From Candidatus Agathobaculum pullicola (GTDB taxonomy: Bacteria; Bacillota; Clostridia; Oscillospirales; Butyricicoccaceae): DNA of 53,331 nt. The DNA lies in the NCBI GenBank assembly GCA_019115085.1, contig DXEF01000024.1, positions 1 through 53,331 of the forward strand, read 5' to 3'. The notes under the pieces were generated by a model. The model was not told the DNA's origin and searched no databases. It worked only from the letters and a program-made list of their open reading frames with translations. Positions within the stretch are counted from its first letter, which is position 1. Every line of letters begins with the position of its first letter. Positions 1 to 6,829 of this stretch are shown one piece after another. Position numbers and translations under genes: made by a program.

Positions 1-320
1 TCGACACAGGTTAGAAAACCCTTTTCAATCAGCGCGGACATATCGCGGTAAAAGCCTTTTGCGTTTGATTTCTCATAAAGGCCATACAGCGCAGCCCATT
101 TGCTTTGGTTCATCGTAAAACAAAGCGGGTCATTGTTTGGCTTTTGCTTTTCTGCATAAAGCTGCGCTTTGCAATACAAATAAAGCCGTTGCTGCTGGGC
201 GGTGAGCGCCCGCCAAGCAACAGAAAGCAGCATGGACATATAAATATTTGCGCTGGTGTCATTGCTTGTGCCTGTCGATTCAAACGGTTTTTTCTGGTAC
301 GGCGTTTTTCGTTTTCTCAT
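1..320 (-). CDS. Partial conserved small protein of a clostridial integrative element
   Basis: The frame opens with ATG at 320 and is still open at the left edge, so only the first 106 residues are visible. It begins with a basic segment (MRKRKTPYQKKPFE) and continues into a helical stretch rich in Trp, Tyr and Lys (for example KWAALYGLYEKSNAKGFY). I recall similar short proteins beside the replication or mobilization genes of Firmicutes integrative elements, but I cannot give a function. It overlaps the upstream gene (stop at 280) by 41 bp, so the two are probably translated from one leftward transcript. A gene is likely; its role is unknown. Confidence 0.55.
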   Translation of the reverse strand, partial: MRKRKTPYQKKPFESTGTSNDTSANIYMSMLLSVAWRALTAQQQRLYLYCKAQLYAEKQKPNNDPLCFTMNQSKWAALYGLYEKSNAKGFYRDMSALIEKGFLTCV

Positions 321-735
321 AAGCGCCGTCCTCCATTCCTAATTGCAGCTGCCCTTCTAAATTGCTATCGCCCTCAATTGCCGCTGCTGCTTTCAAGATT
401 TCCGCTGCCCTATGACGAAGAGAACGCACACAACGAACCCGCTCGGCTTCGTTTTGCGGTAAATAGTACCCGCTCAAGTTATCGCTCAAAATGGGTATAC
501 CGCGCCGCCGTTCTATATGTATCTGCTGTCTGACTTCGCGTTCGCTTAGTCCAGTGATGGTTACTAAATCTCTCAGGTGCAGTGCGTTCTCCCTGCCTCG
601 CAGCAAAAGTCTTGAAATCACGCCTCGCGCTATGGTAGAATCAATTTGGGAATAGTCATAGTTCAAATCTTTTCCCGCTTTTGCCCGCCCGGACGTTGTA
701 GCGTTCAGACGGGCTTTTTCTTTTTGACTACTCAT
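280..735 (-). CDS. HTH-containing accessory protein of the integrative element
   Basis: This is a 151-residue protein. The start ATG at 735 is preceded by GGAGGTAGTGA. A basic, disordered N-terminus is followed at about residues 35-95 by a winged-helix-like segment (LHLRDLVTITGLSEREVRQQ) and a helical acidic tail. The segment resembles the regulatory HTH proteins common in clostridial mobile elements; no catalytic motif is visible. It overlaps the excisionase-like gene upstream by a few bases and the partial gene downstream by 41 bp, giving a tightly packed leftward operon. A DNA-binding role is inferred. Confidence 0.6.
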   Translation of the reverse strand: MSSQKEKARLNATTSGRAKAGKDLNYDYSQIDSTIARGVISRLLLRGRENALHLRDLVTITGLSEREVRQQIHIERRRGIPILSDNLSGYYLPQNEAERVRCVRSLRHRAAEILKAAAAIEGDSNLEGQLQLGMEDGAYEKTKNAVPEKTV

Positions 736-931
736 TCACTACCTCCGTTTGCTTTGAAACCCATGCTCGCAAACCATCTACGCTTATTAGTGTTCGATTG
801 CCGAGCTTAAAGGATGGAAAATCGTCTTGATTGATTAGTCGATACACAACAGGGCGACTGACACCAAGCAAGCGGGCGCATTCGGCTGTCGATATAGCCA
901 TAGGTGAAAGCTCATTGTTTGTTGTTGCCAT
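728..931 (-). CDS. Excisionase-like HTH_17 DNA-binding protein
   Basis: This is a 67-residue protein with a MerR/Xis-type helix-turn-helix covering nearly its whole length (STAECARLLGVSRPVVYRLI, then FPSFKLGNRTLISVDGL). That is the classic HTH_17 excisionase-family layout, in which a small DNA-bending protein directs integrase toward excision. I chose ATG at 931 over GTG at 937 because AGGAGG lies six bases before the ATG. It sits near an integrase and is divergent from the XRE repressor, as expected for a recombination directionality factor. Assignment by family is good; the excision role is inferred. Confidence 0.75.
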   Translation of the reverse strand: MATTNNELSPMAISTAECARLLGVSRPVVYRLINQDDFPSFKLGNRTLISVDGLRAWVSKQTEVVNE

Positions 932-1079
932 CCTCACCCTCCTGCATTTTTTCGGCGCGTCTCATCCAATAACGATTTTGCATGTCTCGCACCTTGTCCC
1001 GGTTTTTCTGTCGCCATTGCCGCATATATGCTCGGCGGGCGGCTACGGCTTTTTCATTTAATTGTTCTTTTTCGACCAT
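912..1079 (-). CDS. Small basic protein of integrative elements (55 aa)
   Basis: ATG at 1079 opens a 55-residue frame that ends inside the start of the excisionase-like gene (20-bp overlap). The protein is highly charged, with a central AARRAYMRQWRQKNRDKV block followed by YWMRRAEKMQ, probably a long basic helix. This arginine/lysine-rich 'YMR.WR.KN.DKV' pattern is one I recognise from many Firmicutes elements, where it precedes the excisionase. No function is established to my knowledge. It is the first gene of the leftward operon, directly downstream of the divergent promoter region. Confidence 0.6.
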   Translation of the reverse strand: MVEKEQLNEKAVAARRAYMRQWRQKNRDKVRDMQNRYWMRRAEKMQEGEDGNNKQ

Positions 1080-1111
1080 TGTTTTGGCCTCCTTTCTGTG
1101 ATGTTGTCTTT

Positions 1112-1148
1112 ATTATACTCTTTACTTATTCTATAAAAATGATATAAT
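1112..1148. promoter_or_regulatory. Divergent promoter region between XRE repressor and excisionase operon
   Basis: On the plus strand TTTACT (1121-1126) and TATAAT (1143-1148), 16 bp apart, form the probable promoter of the XRE regulator gene. On the minus strand a TATAAT (plus-strand 1112-1117) lies 33 bp before the 55-aa gene, with only a poor -35. The back-to-back arrangement is typical of a repressor controlling its own gene and the opposite excision operon. No clear repressor palindrome was seen. Confidence 0.55.
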
Positions 1149-1185
1149 AGCAATATAAAATAAATTAAGGCGGTGAAATATTATT

Positions 1186-1890
1186 TTGAATGATATTTTT
1201 GAGTATGATAAAAGAAAGGCTGACATCGGGTATCGCATTAAAAAAGAGCGCAAACTTCTTAAACTAACTCAATCAGAGCTGGCGGGAAGGGTATCAACGA
1301 CTGAGGGAAACAATACTACGATTGGGCAATCAACCGTAGCGTCATGGGAAAAAGGAATAACTATTCCGCCGCTTGGGCGATTGATCATTCTTTCGCATAT
1401 ATTTGAATGTGATATAGCTTATTTGCTGGGAGATATTAAGTCGAGAAAATGGGAGCATACAGATATTAACCAATATACTGGACTAACGCATGATGCAATT
1501 GATGTGCTGCACAAGGTATATCAAAAGGGAGCGGCACAAATGTCTGCAATTTATTTAATTTCTGCGCTTATAGAAACAATTGATTTTCAAGTGGTATCGC
1601 AAGAGATAAATAAGATTACTGGCTTATCTGATTTGGCTATGCAGTCTAAAAATCTTGAGCAGTTGGTAGTTAATCCATGTTTTGAATATACAAAAGATGG
1701 TCGAGTTATTTTTCCGCTTAAAGAGACAAGGGACTTTAAGAAGGATCAAATTATAAAAATGTTAATTGAATCATTGCAAAAAGGAATTGATCTGGTTGTT
1801 GCGAATCAAATTTTTGCACTTTACAAAGACAAGATAATTAAAACCGCCCCTGGTGCTGCAAACACCAGAGACGGCTTAAAGGGGCAGTAA
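1186..1890 (+). CDS. XRE-family (CI-like) transcriptional repressor of the element
   Basis: This is a 234-residue protein with an N-terminal XRE helix-turn-helix at about residues 15-75 (IGYRIKKERKLLKLTQSELA, then STVASWEKGITIPPLGRL), followed by a helical C-terminal region without the Ser/Lys LexA-type peptidase dyad. The start is TTG at 1186, preceded by AAGGCGGTG. The gene is markedly AT-richer than the chromosome to its right, consistent with acquired DNA. It lies directly ahead of the integrase and divergent from the excisionase operon, so it probably controls maintenance versus excision. Confidence 0.75.
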   Translation: MNDIFEYDKRKADIGYRIKKERKLLKLTQSELAGRVSTTEGNNTTIGQSTVASWEKGITIPPLGRLIILSHIFECDIAYLLGDIKSRKWEHTDINQYTGLTHDAIDVLHKVYQKGAAQMSAIYLISALIETIDFQVVSQEINKITGLSDLAMQSKNLEQLVVNPCFEYTKDGRVIFPLKETRDFKKDQIIKMLIESLQKGIDLVVANQIFALYKDKIIKTAPGAANTRDGLKGQ

Positions 1891-1911
1891 ACTTGTCGGA
1901 CTACTGCCCTT
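1880..1911 (+). promoter_or_regulatory. Hairpin between repressor and integrase
   Basis: GGGCAGTA (1882-1889) and TACTGCCC (1902-1909) form an 8-bp stem spanning the repressor stop codon. It is followed by only a weak T tract (CCATTTTATC). It could attenuate read-through into int or stabilise the upstream message. Confidence 0.35.
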
Positions 1912-1941
1912 CCATTTTATCAATTTAAGGGAGGAACCGCA

Positions 1942-3132
1942 ATGCCGAAAAAGAGTAATACCAGAGGTGCGCAGGGGGGCGGGACGATTCGCCAGCGCAA
2001 AGACGGGCGATGGGAAGCCCGCTACACTGTGGGACGCGACCCCGGAACAGGAAAGCAGATTCAGCGGTCAATATATGGTACTACCCAGCAGGAAGTTAGA
2101 AAAAAGCTAACTGCTGCGGTAACTGCATTGGATACAGGAGATTATTTTGAAGCGTCAAAAATGACATTGGCTCGATGGGTGGAGATATGGCTTCATGAAT
2201 ACACGGGAGATAAAAAATATCTCACAGTGAAGCATTACAAAGCACAATGCAATACGCATATTGTCCCAAGTCTTGGTGCTGTAAAGTTGGCAGAGCTGAC
2301 CGCGCCGCAAATACAAAAGTTTTATAATGGTCTTTTGCGTGATGGATTAGCACCGAAAAGCGTTCGGAATATTCACGGCATTCTGACAAAGTGTTTATCT
2401 ACGGCGGTAAGCGTTGGGTACATTCGAGATAACCCGGCAAATAGGGTCACGCTGCCGCGCGTCGAGAAAAAAGAAGTACATCCGCTTACAGATGAACAAG
2501 TCAAAGACTTTCTAAAGGTATCGGTTGGGGATGAACACGAAATCTTATTGAAAGTAATTTTGTTTACTGGTTTGCGGGAAGCTGAAGCGATTGGTTTAAC
2601 ATGGGACTGTATCGACTTTCAAGCGGGAACAATCAAGGTATCGCGCCAACTGCAAAGCCGCCCGCTTGCAGATGGGGGATATGCATTTGCCCCGCTGAAG
2701 AACGATAAGCCCCGAATGCTGAAGCCCGCTGCATTTGTAATGGATTTATTGAAACGTAGACACAGAGAGCAAGCAGCACAGCGCATAGCAGCCGGGGAAT
2801 TATGGCATGCATGGAATACACCATCGGAACAAAAACAAGCGTTGGTTTTTACCACGGCAATCGGCAATCACTTGCGCCCTGCGACGGTATACAATCATTA
2901 CAAAAAAATGGCGGCTCAGATTGGCGCGCCGGAAAGTCGTGTGCATGATCTACGGCACACATTTGCGGTTCTGTCTTTGCAAAATGGGGACGATATAAAA
3001 ACAGTACAGGGCAATCTGGGACACGCCACAGCTGCATTTACATTGGATGTTTACGGTCATGTCAGCGAACGAATGAAAGAAGATAGTGCAGAACGGATGC
3101 AAGGGTACATAAAGGGTATTGTTGATCTGTAA
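1942..3132 (+). CDS. int: Tyrosine site-specific integrase (Tn916 Int-like)
   Basis: This is a 396-residue recombinase. The N-terminus (about 14-60) looks like the AP2-type arm-binding domain (GTIRQRKDGRWEARYTVG), about 75-165 is the SAM-like core-binding domain, and about 175-385 is the catalytic domain. Visible catalytic residues are Arg212 (FTGLREAE), His335 and Arg338 (HDLRHTF), His361 (GNLGH) and the nucleophile Tyr371 (DVYGHV), so the enzyme looks intact. The start ATG follows AAGGGAGG. Its stop is 118 bp from the 3' end of tRNA-Gln, which is very probably the attachment site. Confidence 0.93.
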   Translation: MPKKSNTRGAQGGGTIRQRKDGRWEARYTVGRDPGTGKQIQRSIYGTTQQEVRKKLTAAVTALDTGDYFEASKMTLARWVEIWLHEYTGDKKYLTVKHYKAQCNTHIVPSLGAVKLAELTAPQIQKFYNGLLRDGLAPKSVRNIHGILTKCLSTAVSVGYIRDNPANRVTLPRVEKKEVHPLTDEQVKDFLKVSVGDEHEILLKVILFTGLREAEAIGLTWDCIDFQAGTIKVSRQLQSRPLADGGYAFAPLKNDKPRMLKPAAFVMDLLKRRHREQAAQRIAAGELWHAWNTPSEQKQALVFTTAIGNHLRPATVYNHYKKMAAQIGAPESRVHDLRHTFAVLSLQNGDDIKTVQGNLGHATAAFTLDVYGHVSERMKEDSAERMQGYIKGIVDL

Positions 3133-3135
3133 AGG

Positions 3136-3178
3136 GTCAATATAAGGGTAGAAAAACAGGAAATAATGCTATATTGAC
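3136..3178. repeat. 9-bp inverted repeat beside the attachment site
   Basis: GTCAATATA (3136-3144) is repeated in inverse orientation as TATATTGAC (3170-3178). It begins four bases after the integrase stop codon and about 75 bp before the tRNA 3' end. The position fits an integrase arm-type or excisionase site, or a 3' structure of int mRNA. No T tract follows, so it is not a simple terminator. Confidence 0.4.
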
Positions 3179-3214
3179 ATATTAAAGGCGCTAAAAACGG
3201 GGAAAAGCAAAGAA

Positions 3215-3247
3215 AAAAGCCTGAAATCATAATGATTTCAGGCTTTT
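3215..3247. terminator. Bidirectional terminator between int and tRNA-Gln
   Basis: AAAAGCCTGAAATCAT (3215-3230) and its exact complement (3232-3247) form a long stem with AT-rich flanks on both sides. It lies directly downstream of the leftward tRNA-Gln gene and also after the rightward integrase, so it can stop both transcripts. Confidence 0.8.
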
Positions 3248-3250
3248 CGT

Positions 3251-3290
3251 TGGCAGCCGAAGAAGGATTCGAACCCTCACAAACAGAGTC
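3251..3290. other. Probable attachment site (element/chromosome junction) at tRNA-Gln 3' end
   Basis: The 3' half of tRNA-Gln lies next to the integrase and is the likely core of the recombined att site. The matching copy should lie at the other end of the element, left of this window. Core length cannot be set from one end. Confidence 0.55.
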
Positions 3291-3324
3291 AGAGTCTGTC
3301 GTGCTACCATTACACAATTCGGCT
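3251..3324 (-). tRNA. tRNA-Gln (anticodon CUG)
   Basis: This is a complete 74-nt cloverleaf with encoded CCA. The acceptor stem pairs AGCCGAA with TTCGGCT, the discriminator base is G, the anticodon arm is ACAGA-CTCTGAC-TCTGT (anticodon CTG, codon CAG), and the T-loop is TTCGAAT. Its 3' end points at the integrase gene 118 bp away, the usual geometry of an element integrated into a tRNA 3' end with the tRNA left intact. Confidence 0.93.
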
Positions 3325-3356
3325 GTATTTTCTTTTTTCATCCTTGCGACTTGTAT

Positions 3357-3385
3357 ATTATACTATGCCGATACGCGAGTGTCAA
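3357..3385 (-). promoter_or_regulatory. Promoter of tRNA-Gln
   Basis: On the minus strand a perfect TTGACA (plus 3380-3385) and TATAAT (plus 3357-3362) are separated by 17 bp and stand 33 bp before the tRNA 5' end. Confidence 0.85.
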
Positions 3386-3423
3386 GTGCTTTTTTGCAAA
3401 AAATTATTTTTTTGAGTAAAGGA

Positions 3424-3449
3424 GAGGCCAACCTTTTCAGGCTGGCCTC
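3424..3449 (-). terminator. Hairpin terminator after the small membrane protein
   Basis: GAGGCCA and TGGCCTC form the stem (3424-3430 with 3443-3449), with a CCT/AGG extension on the minus strand. On that strand it is followed by TCCTTTAC and then an A/T-rich run. It lies about 20 bp after the stop of the leftward gene ending at 3469. Confidence 0.6.
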
Positions 3450-3468
3450 GAACAGCTTTTTGGACGGC

Positions 3469-3753
3469 TCATTTCCGGGAAGAGGCGGTGGTGTTGGTGA
3501 TTTCATATCGCCGGTTGCGCAGCCAGAGGATTGCGTCGGCAGTAACCATCAGGACGTTCAGCAAATAAAGAAACAGAACCGCATCAAAATGGTAGAGCAG
3601 TTTATTTGCGATGCCTGCCAGATAGCCCAGAATAAGCACCAGAAGGAAGAACAGGCTTTTTCCTTGGGTGGAGCGGGATTTCCAGGAGCGCACGATGGAA
3701 AAGGGCCATGCCGCCCCAAAGCACAGCAGCATCAGCGCTTCCAGGCCGCTCAA
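3469..3753 (-). CDS. Small multi-pass membrane protein
   Basis: This is a 94-residue hydrophobic protein with about three membrane helices (residues 3-18, 34-52 and 57-77) and a basic C-terminal tail. The pattern of a short loop SWKSRSTQGKS between helices and a conserved NKLLY resembles the PQ-loop/SemiSWEET-like conserved membrane proteins of Clostridia, but I would not assign a substrate. Its start overlaps the stop of the upstream PEBP gene (3750), so the two are co-transcribed. Confidence 0.65.
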   Translation of the reverse strand: MSGLEALMLLCFGAAWPFSIVRSWKSRSTQGKSLFFLLVLILGYLAGIANKLLYHFDAVLFLYLLNVLMVTADAILWLRNRRYEITNTTASSRK

Positions 3754-4253
3754 TGTCGGTACACTCCTTTGATGGTGGTCTGATCGAGAATGTGTCCCTC
3801 CATCTGGCGGAACATCTCATGGAACCAGAAGCCGTTCTTCAGGTCTAGCAGGGTGTCCAGCGCATAGACATGCAGCTCGTAGGTATGAGGCTCATTGGGG
3901 GGAGCCATACCGCCGTAGCAGGCCGAGAGTTCAGGGCTCTGCTGTCCGCCCTGCATGCTCACCCAGCTGTTAAGACCCTGCACAAAATCCGCATTGGCCT
4001 GACTGTCGTTTTCCTCCAGCTTAGTGCGGGTGATGTTGGCTGCCACCCAGTGAATCCACGAAAAGCCGCCGCTGACAGGACAGGCGTCCTTATCCTCCAG
4101 AAAAAGCGCAAAGCTCTTGGTGCCCTCTGGGGCTTCGAGAATCTCCAGAGGCAGGGAGTAGGTGGGCACACCGTTTTCGTTATGATGCTCACCGTGTTTG
4201 CCAAAGCGATCCTCAATAACACCGTTTACAATACCATGACTGATTACCTTCAT
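3750..4253 (-). CDS. YbhB/YbcL family (PEBP, Raf-kinase-inhibitor-like) protein
   Basis: This is a 167-residue cytoplasmic protein of the bacterial PEBP family, of usual length. Visible signatures are SFALFLEDKDA, the ligand-pocket segment WIHWVAANI at about 67-75, and the CYGGMAPPNEPHTYELHVYA block that corresponds to the family's YGGPCPP..HRY motif. The biochemical role of bacterial PEBPs is not settled. It is preceded by AAGGAGG and by a promoter overlapped by an inverted repeat. An HxlR regulator gene lies just upstream, suggesting control by that protein. Confidence 0.88.
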   Translation of the reverse strand: MKVISHGIVNGVIEDRFGKHGEHHNENGVPTYSLPLEILEAPEGTKSFALFLEDKDACPVSGGFSWIHWVAANITRTKLEENDSQANADFVQGLNSWVSMQGGQQSPELSACYGGMAPPNEPHTYELHVYALDTLLDLKNGFWFHEMFRQMEGHILDQTTIKGVYRH

Positions 4254-4286
4254 GGGAAAAACCTCCTTATGTTGTTTGACAGGATT

Positions 4287-4336
4287 ATCATAACAGGGTT
4301 TTTCCGGAAGGTAAATTACCCACTTTTTTGTGGGTA
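4287..4336 (-). promoter_or_regulatory. PEBP promoter with 7-6-7 operator palindrome
   Basis: On the minus strand TTTACC (plus 4310-4315) and TATGAT (plus 4287-4292) with 17-bp spacing form the promoter. Directly upstream, TACCCAC-6-GTGGGTA (4317-4336) is a perfect palindrome abutting the -35. It lies between the HxlR-family gene and its presumed target and is a good candidate operator. Confidence 0.65.
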
Positions 4337-4345
4337 TCCGATTTT

Positions 4346-4705
4346 TTACAGCAGGCCGCGTTCCCGGAGTGGTTCTTCCATCCCGTGGCGCATCATGTAG
4401 TCGATGCCGATTTCCTGCATGATCTTCAGCGCTGCCAGAATCTGCTCTCCCTGAGGACGGGTCAGGTAATATTCTGTCTTGAGAGGATAGCCGCCGGATA
4501 CTTCTTTATCGACAAAGCCGAAAGCAGTCAGCTCTTTGAGATGCTCGAGCAGCATTTTCTGTGTGATGCCTTCAATATCCCGTTCCAACTGGGCCAGCGT
4601 GGTTTTTCCAAAGCGCAGACGCCATAAAATAATAGGCTTCCACTTACCTTTGATCATGTCATGCACCAGTTCCAGCGGACAAGTGTAGGTTTCTCGCAGC
4701 TTCAT
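4346..4705 (-). CDS. HxlR-family winged-helix regulator
   Basis: This is a 119-residue protein of the HxlR/MarR-like family with the signature opening CPLELVHDMIKGKWKPIIL, a recognition region (LAQLERDIEGITQKMLLEHL) and the YYLT wing segment. Cys9 before the CPLE-type motif sits where YodB/HypR-type members carry their redox-active cysteine, so a thiol-stress sensor is possible but unproven. It is followed by the PEBP gene, whose promoter carries a palindrome, making local regulation likely. The start ATG at 4705 follows AGGGAGGG. Confidence 0.88.
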   Translation of the reverse strand: MKLRETYTCPLELVHDMIKGKWKPIILWRLRFGKTTLAQLERDIEGITQKMLLEHLKELTAFGFVDKEVSGGYPLKTEYYLTRPQGEQILAALKIMQEIGIDYMMRHGMEEPLRERGLL

Positions 4706-4770
4706 GTAGTTTCCCTCCCTTGATTCTCATGCTGTTTGTCGTTTATGTTGAAGATTTTGCGCTGCCGGAT

Positions 4771-5364
4771 TTAAAATGCCATCTGCGTAAGGGGGATTCT
4801 ATCCTTTTCTGTGACGGGACGAATCGGGCGGCAAGGTGTGCCTGCTGCAACGACGCCGGCCGGAATGTCGCCAATGACCACACTGCCGGCCCCGATAACA
4901 GAGCCCTTTCCGATGGTCACGCCTCCGCAGGCCACAGCGTTGGCGCCGATCCATACATCCTCCTCCAAGCGGATGAGCTTGGAGGTGCCGATGCCCTCGG
5001 AACGCTGGCGGGCATCAATGGAGTGACCGGCGCAGCTGAGACACACGCCCGGGGCGATAAACGCGCCGGCTCCTATGTGGACAGGCGAGGTATCCAGAAT
5101 GACGCAGTTATAGTTGATGACTGTAAGGCCATGGATATGGATGTTAAACCCATAGTCGCAGTGAAAGGTAGGCTCGATAAAGGTCAGAGGGTGGCAGGTA
5201 CCAAACAACTCGGTCAAAATAGCCTGCCGTTCCTGCTTTTGGTCAGGAGCAGAGCGATTGTATTCCCAGCAAAGACGCTGCGCCTTTTCTTTCAGTTCCG
5301 GCGGGATAGCGCGGCTCTGCGCCGCATACCCCTCCGGGGATTGTAAAATATTGCGTATTTCCAT
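4771..5364 (-). CDS. Sugar O-acetyltransferase (maltose/galactoside acetyltransferase type)
   Basis: This is a 197-residue left-handed beta-helix acetyltransferase. The N-terminal mac domain (ALNPEL-like helices, here AIPPELKEKAQRLCWEYN) precedes hexapeptide repeats (VWIGANAVACGGVTIGKGSV, then VIGAGSVVIGDIPAGVVAAG). The catalytic His is visible in CAGHSIDA. The family transfers acetyl from acetyl-CoA to the 6-OH of sugars; the substrate here is unknown. Length is normal for the family. It is monocistronic as far as visible, in front of tRNA-Ala. Confidence 0.88.
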   Translation of the reverse strand: MEIRNILQSPEGYAAQSRAIPPELKEKAQRLCWEYNRSAPDQKQERQAILTELFGTCHPLTFIEPTFHCDYGFNIHIHGLTVINYNCVILDTSPVHIGAGAFIAPGVCLSCAGHSIDARQRSEGIGTSKLIRLEEDVWIGANAVACGGVTIGKGSVIGAGSVVIGDIPAGVVAAGTPCRPIRPVTEKDRIPLTQMAF

Positions 5365-5442
5365 GTTATTTTCTCTCTTTTGGTATGATAAGCCATAACC
5401 ATAATGGGATAGCGGACAATTGTGGCCGCCACAGGTAAAACA

Positions 5443-5472
5443 AAAACCGACTTGTCAGTACAAGTCGGTTTT
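5443..5472 (-). terminator. Terminator of tRNA-Ala
   Basis: AAAACCGACTTG (5443-5454) pairs with CAAGTCGGTTTT (5461-5472). On the minus strand the stem is followed by TTTTTGTTTT, directly after the tRNA. Confidence 0.85.
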
Positions 5473-5475
5473 ACT

Positions 5476-5551
5476 TGGTGGAGACGGTGAGGATCGAACT
5501 CATGACCTCCACACTGCCAGTGTGGCGCTCTCCCAGCTGAGCTACGCCCCC
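5476..5551 (-). tRNA. tRNA-Ala (anticodon GGC)
   Basis: This is a 76-nt tRNA with encoded CCA. The acceptor GGGGGCG pairs with CGTCTCC through two G-U pairs, the D-arm is intact, the anticodon arm is CCACA-CTGGCAG-TGTGG (anticodon GGC, codon GCC), and the discriminator base is A. Confidence 0.95.
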
Positions 5552-5589
5552 ATCAAACTGTCTGTCAAAAGGTTCTGATGACAAAATAT

Positions 5590-5618
5590 ATTATACGCAG
5601 GTTTGGTACATATGTCAA
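5590..5618 (-). promoter_or_regulatory. Promoter of tRNA-Ala
   Basis: On the minus strand TTGACA (plus 5613-5618) and TATAAT (plus 5590-5595) are both perfect, with a 17-bp spacer, and stand 38 bp before the tRNA. Confidence 0.88.
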
Positions 5619-5672
5619 GAAGAAAATCCAATATCCTGCAATATTCTGCGGAAATTTTTCAAGCAAACAGCA

Positions 5673-5705
5673 AAACACCCGTGCGTGGAGAGGGCACGGG
5701 TGTTT
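5673..5705 (-). terminator. Terminator of the KDG operon
   Basis: AAACACCCGTGC (5673-5684) pairs with GCACGGGTGTTT (5694-5705). On the minus strand it is followed by TGCTGTTTGC. It lies about 70 bp after the kdgK stop. A second small stem (CCGGC-AAA-GCCGG, about 5748-5760) lies between. Confidence 0.75.
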
Positions 5706-5776
5706 CGCGTTTGTAGGAAAGGGATGTTTATCAATATGATGGAAATTCCGGCAAAGCCGGAAAGGTTTGCAGAAAA

Positions 5777-6802
5777 TCAGCGCTGGATACGGCCTGAGCC
5801 ATCGCCGCCGGCCAGCTTCTCTACCTCGGCAACGGTTACCATGTTGTAGTCGCCTTCAATGGAGTGCTTGAGTGCGGAAGCGGCAACCGCAAACTCAACT
5901 GCTTCCTGTGTGTTTTTGCCGGTCAGCAGGGCGTAAATCAGACCGCCGCCGAAGGAATCGCCGCCGCCGACGCGGTCGATGATGTGCAGCTCATACTTCT
6001 TGGAGAAGCAGTACTCGTCGGACGCGACATCATACAGCATCGCGCTCCAACCGTTGTCGAATGCGGAGTGGGACTCGCGCAGGGTGATGGCAACCTTCTC
6101 AAAGCCGAACTTGTCCGCCAGCTGCTTGGCAACCGACTTGTAGCTCTCGCGGTTGATTTCGCCTGCGTAAATGTCGGTTGCCTCGGCTTCGATGCCGAAT
6201 ACGTCCTTGGCATCCTCCTCGTTGGAGATGCACACGTCCACATACTGGCACAGCTCGGTCATCGCCTCGCGCGCCTGCTCGCGGGTCCACAGCTTGCCGC
6301 GGTAGTTCAGGTCGCAGGAGATTTTCACACCGTGCGCCTTAGCAGCCTGGCAAGCCTGGCGGCAGATTTCTACCACATTCGGGCCAAGCGCCGGGGTGAT
6401 GCCGGTGAAGTGGAACCAGTCCACGCCCTCAAAAATCTTGTTCCAGTCAAAGTCGGCGGTGGTTGCTTCCTGAATGGCGGAGTGTGCGCGGTCATAGATG
6501 CAGACCGAGCCGCGCTGGGACGCACCCTTCTCGTTGTAGTAGATGCCGACACGGTCACCGCCGCGGGTAATCATGCTGGTGTCCACGCCGTAGCGGCGCA
6601 GGGAGTTGACTGCCGCCTGACCGATTGCATGTTGCGGCAGCTTGGTGACGTAAGCCACGTCCAGACCGTAATTGGCCAGCGAAACGGCAACGTTGGCCTC
6701 GCCGCCGCCGAAGGTGAATTCCAGATGGTCAGCCTGCACAAAACGCTCATAGTTGTACGGCTGCAGACGAACCATCAGCTCGCCGAAAGTAACGATTTTC
6801 AT
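5777..6802 (-). CDS. kdgK: 2-dehydro-3-deoxygluconokinase (KDG kinase)
   Basis: This is a 341-residue PfkB/ribokinase-family sugar kinase, phosphorylating 2-keto-3-deoxygluconate at C6 with ATP to give KDPG for Eda. The N-terminal GELMVRL and GGGEANVAVSLANYG segments are the sugar-binding PfkB signature. The C-terminal DRVGGGDSFGGGLIYALLTG holds the catalytic Asp and anion hole, with Gly where many relatives have Ala. It is the third gene of the leftward eda-VOC-kdgK operon, with the KdgR-type regulator divergent, which makes the KDG assignment much firmer than homology alone. Confidence 0.9.
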   Translation of the reverse strand: MKIVTFGELMVRLQPYNYERFVQADHLEFTFGGGEANVAVSLANYGLDVAYVTKLPQHAIGQAAVNSLRRYGVDTSMITRGGDRVGIYYNEKGASQRGSVCIYDRAHSAIQEATTADFDWNKIFEGVDWFHFTGITPALGPNVVEICRQACQAAKAHGVKISCDLNYRGKLWTREQAREAMTELCQYVDVCISNEEDAKDVFGIEAEATDIYAGEINRESYKSVAKQLADKFGFEKVAITLRESHSAFDNGWSAMLYDVASDEYCFSKKYELHIIDRVGGGDSFGGGLIYALLTGKNTQEAVEFAVAASALKHSIEGDYNMVTVAEVEKLAGGDGSGRIQR

Positions 6803-6829
6803 GTTGTTTCCTCCGTAATTGTGTTGTGA

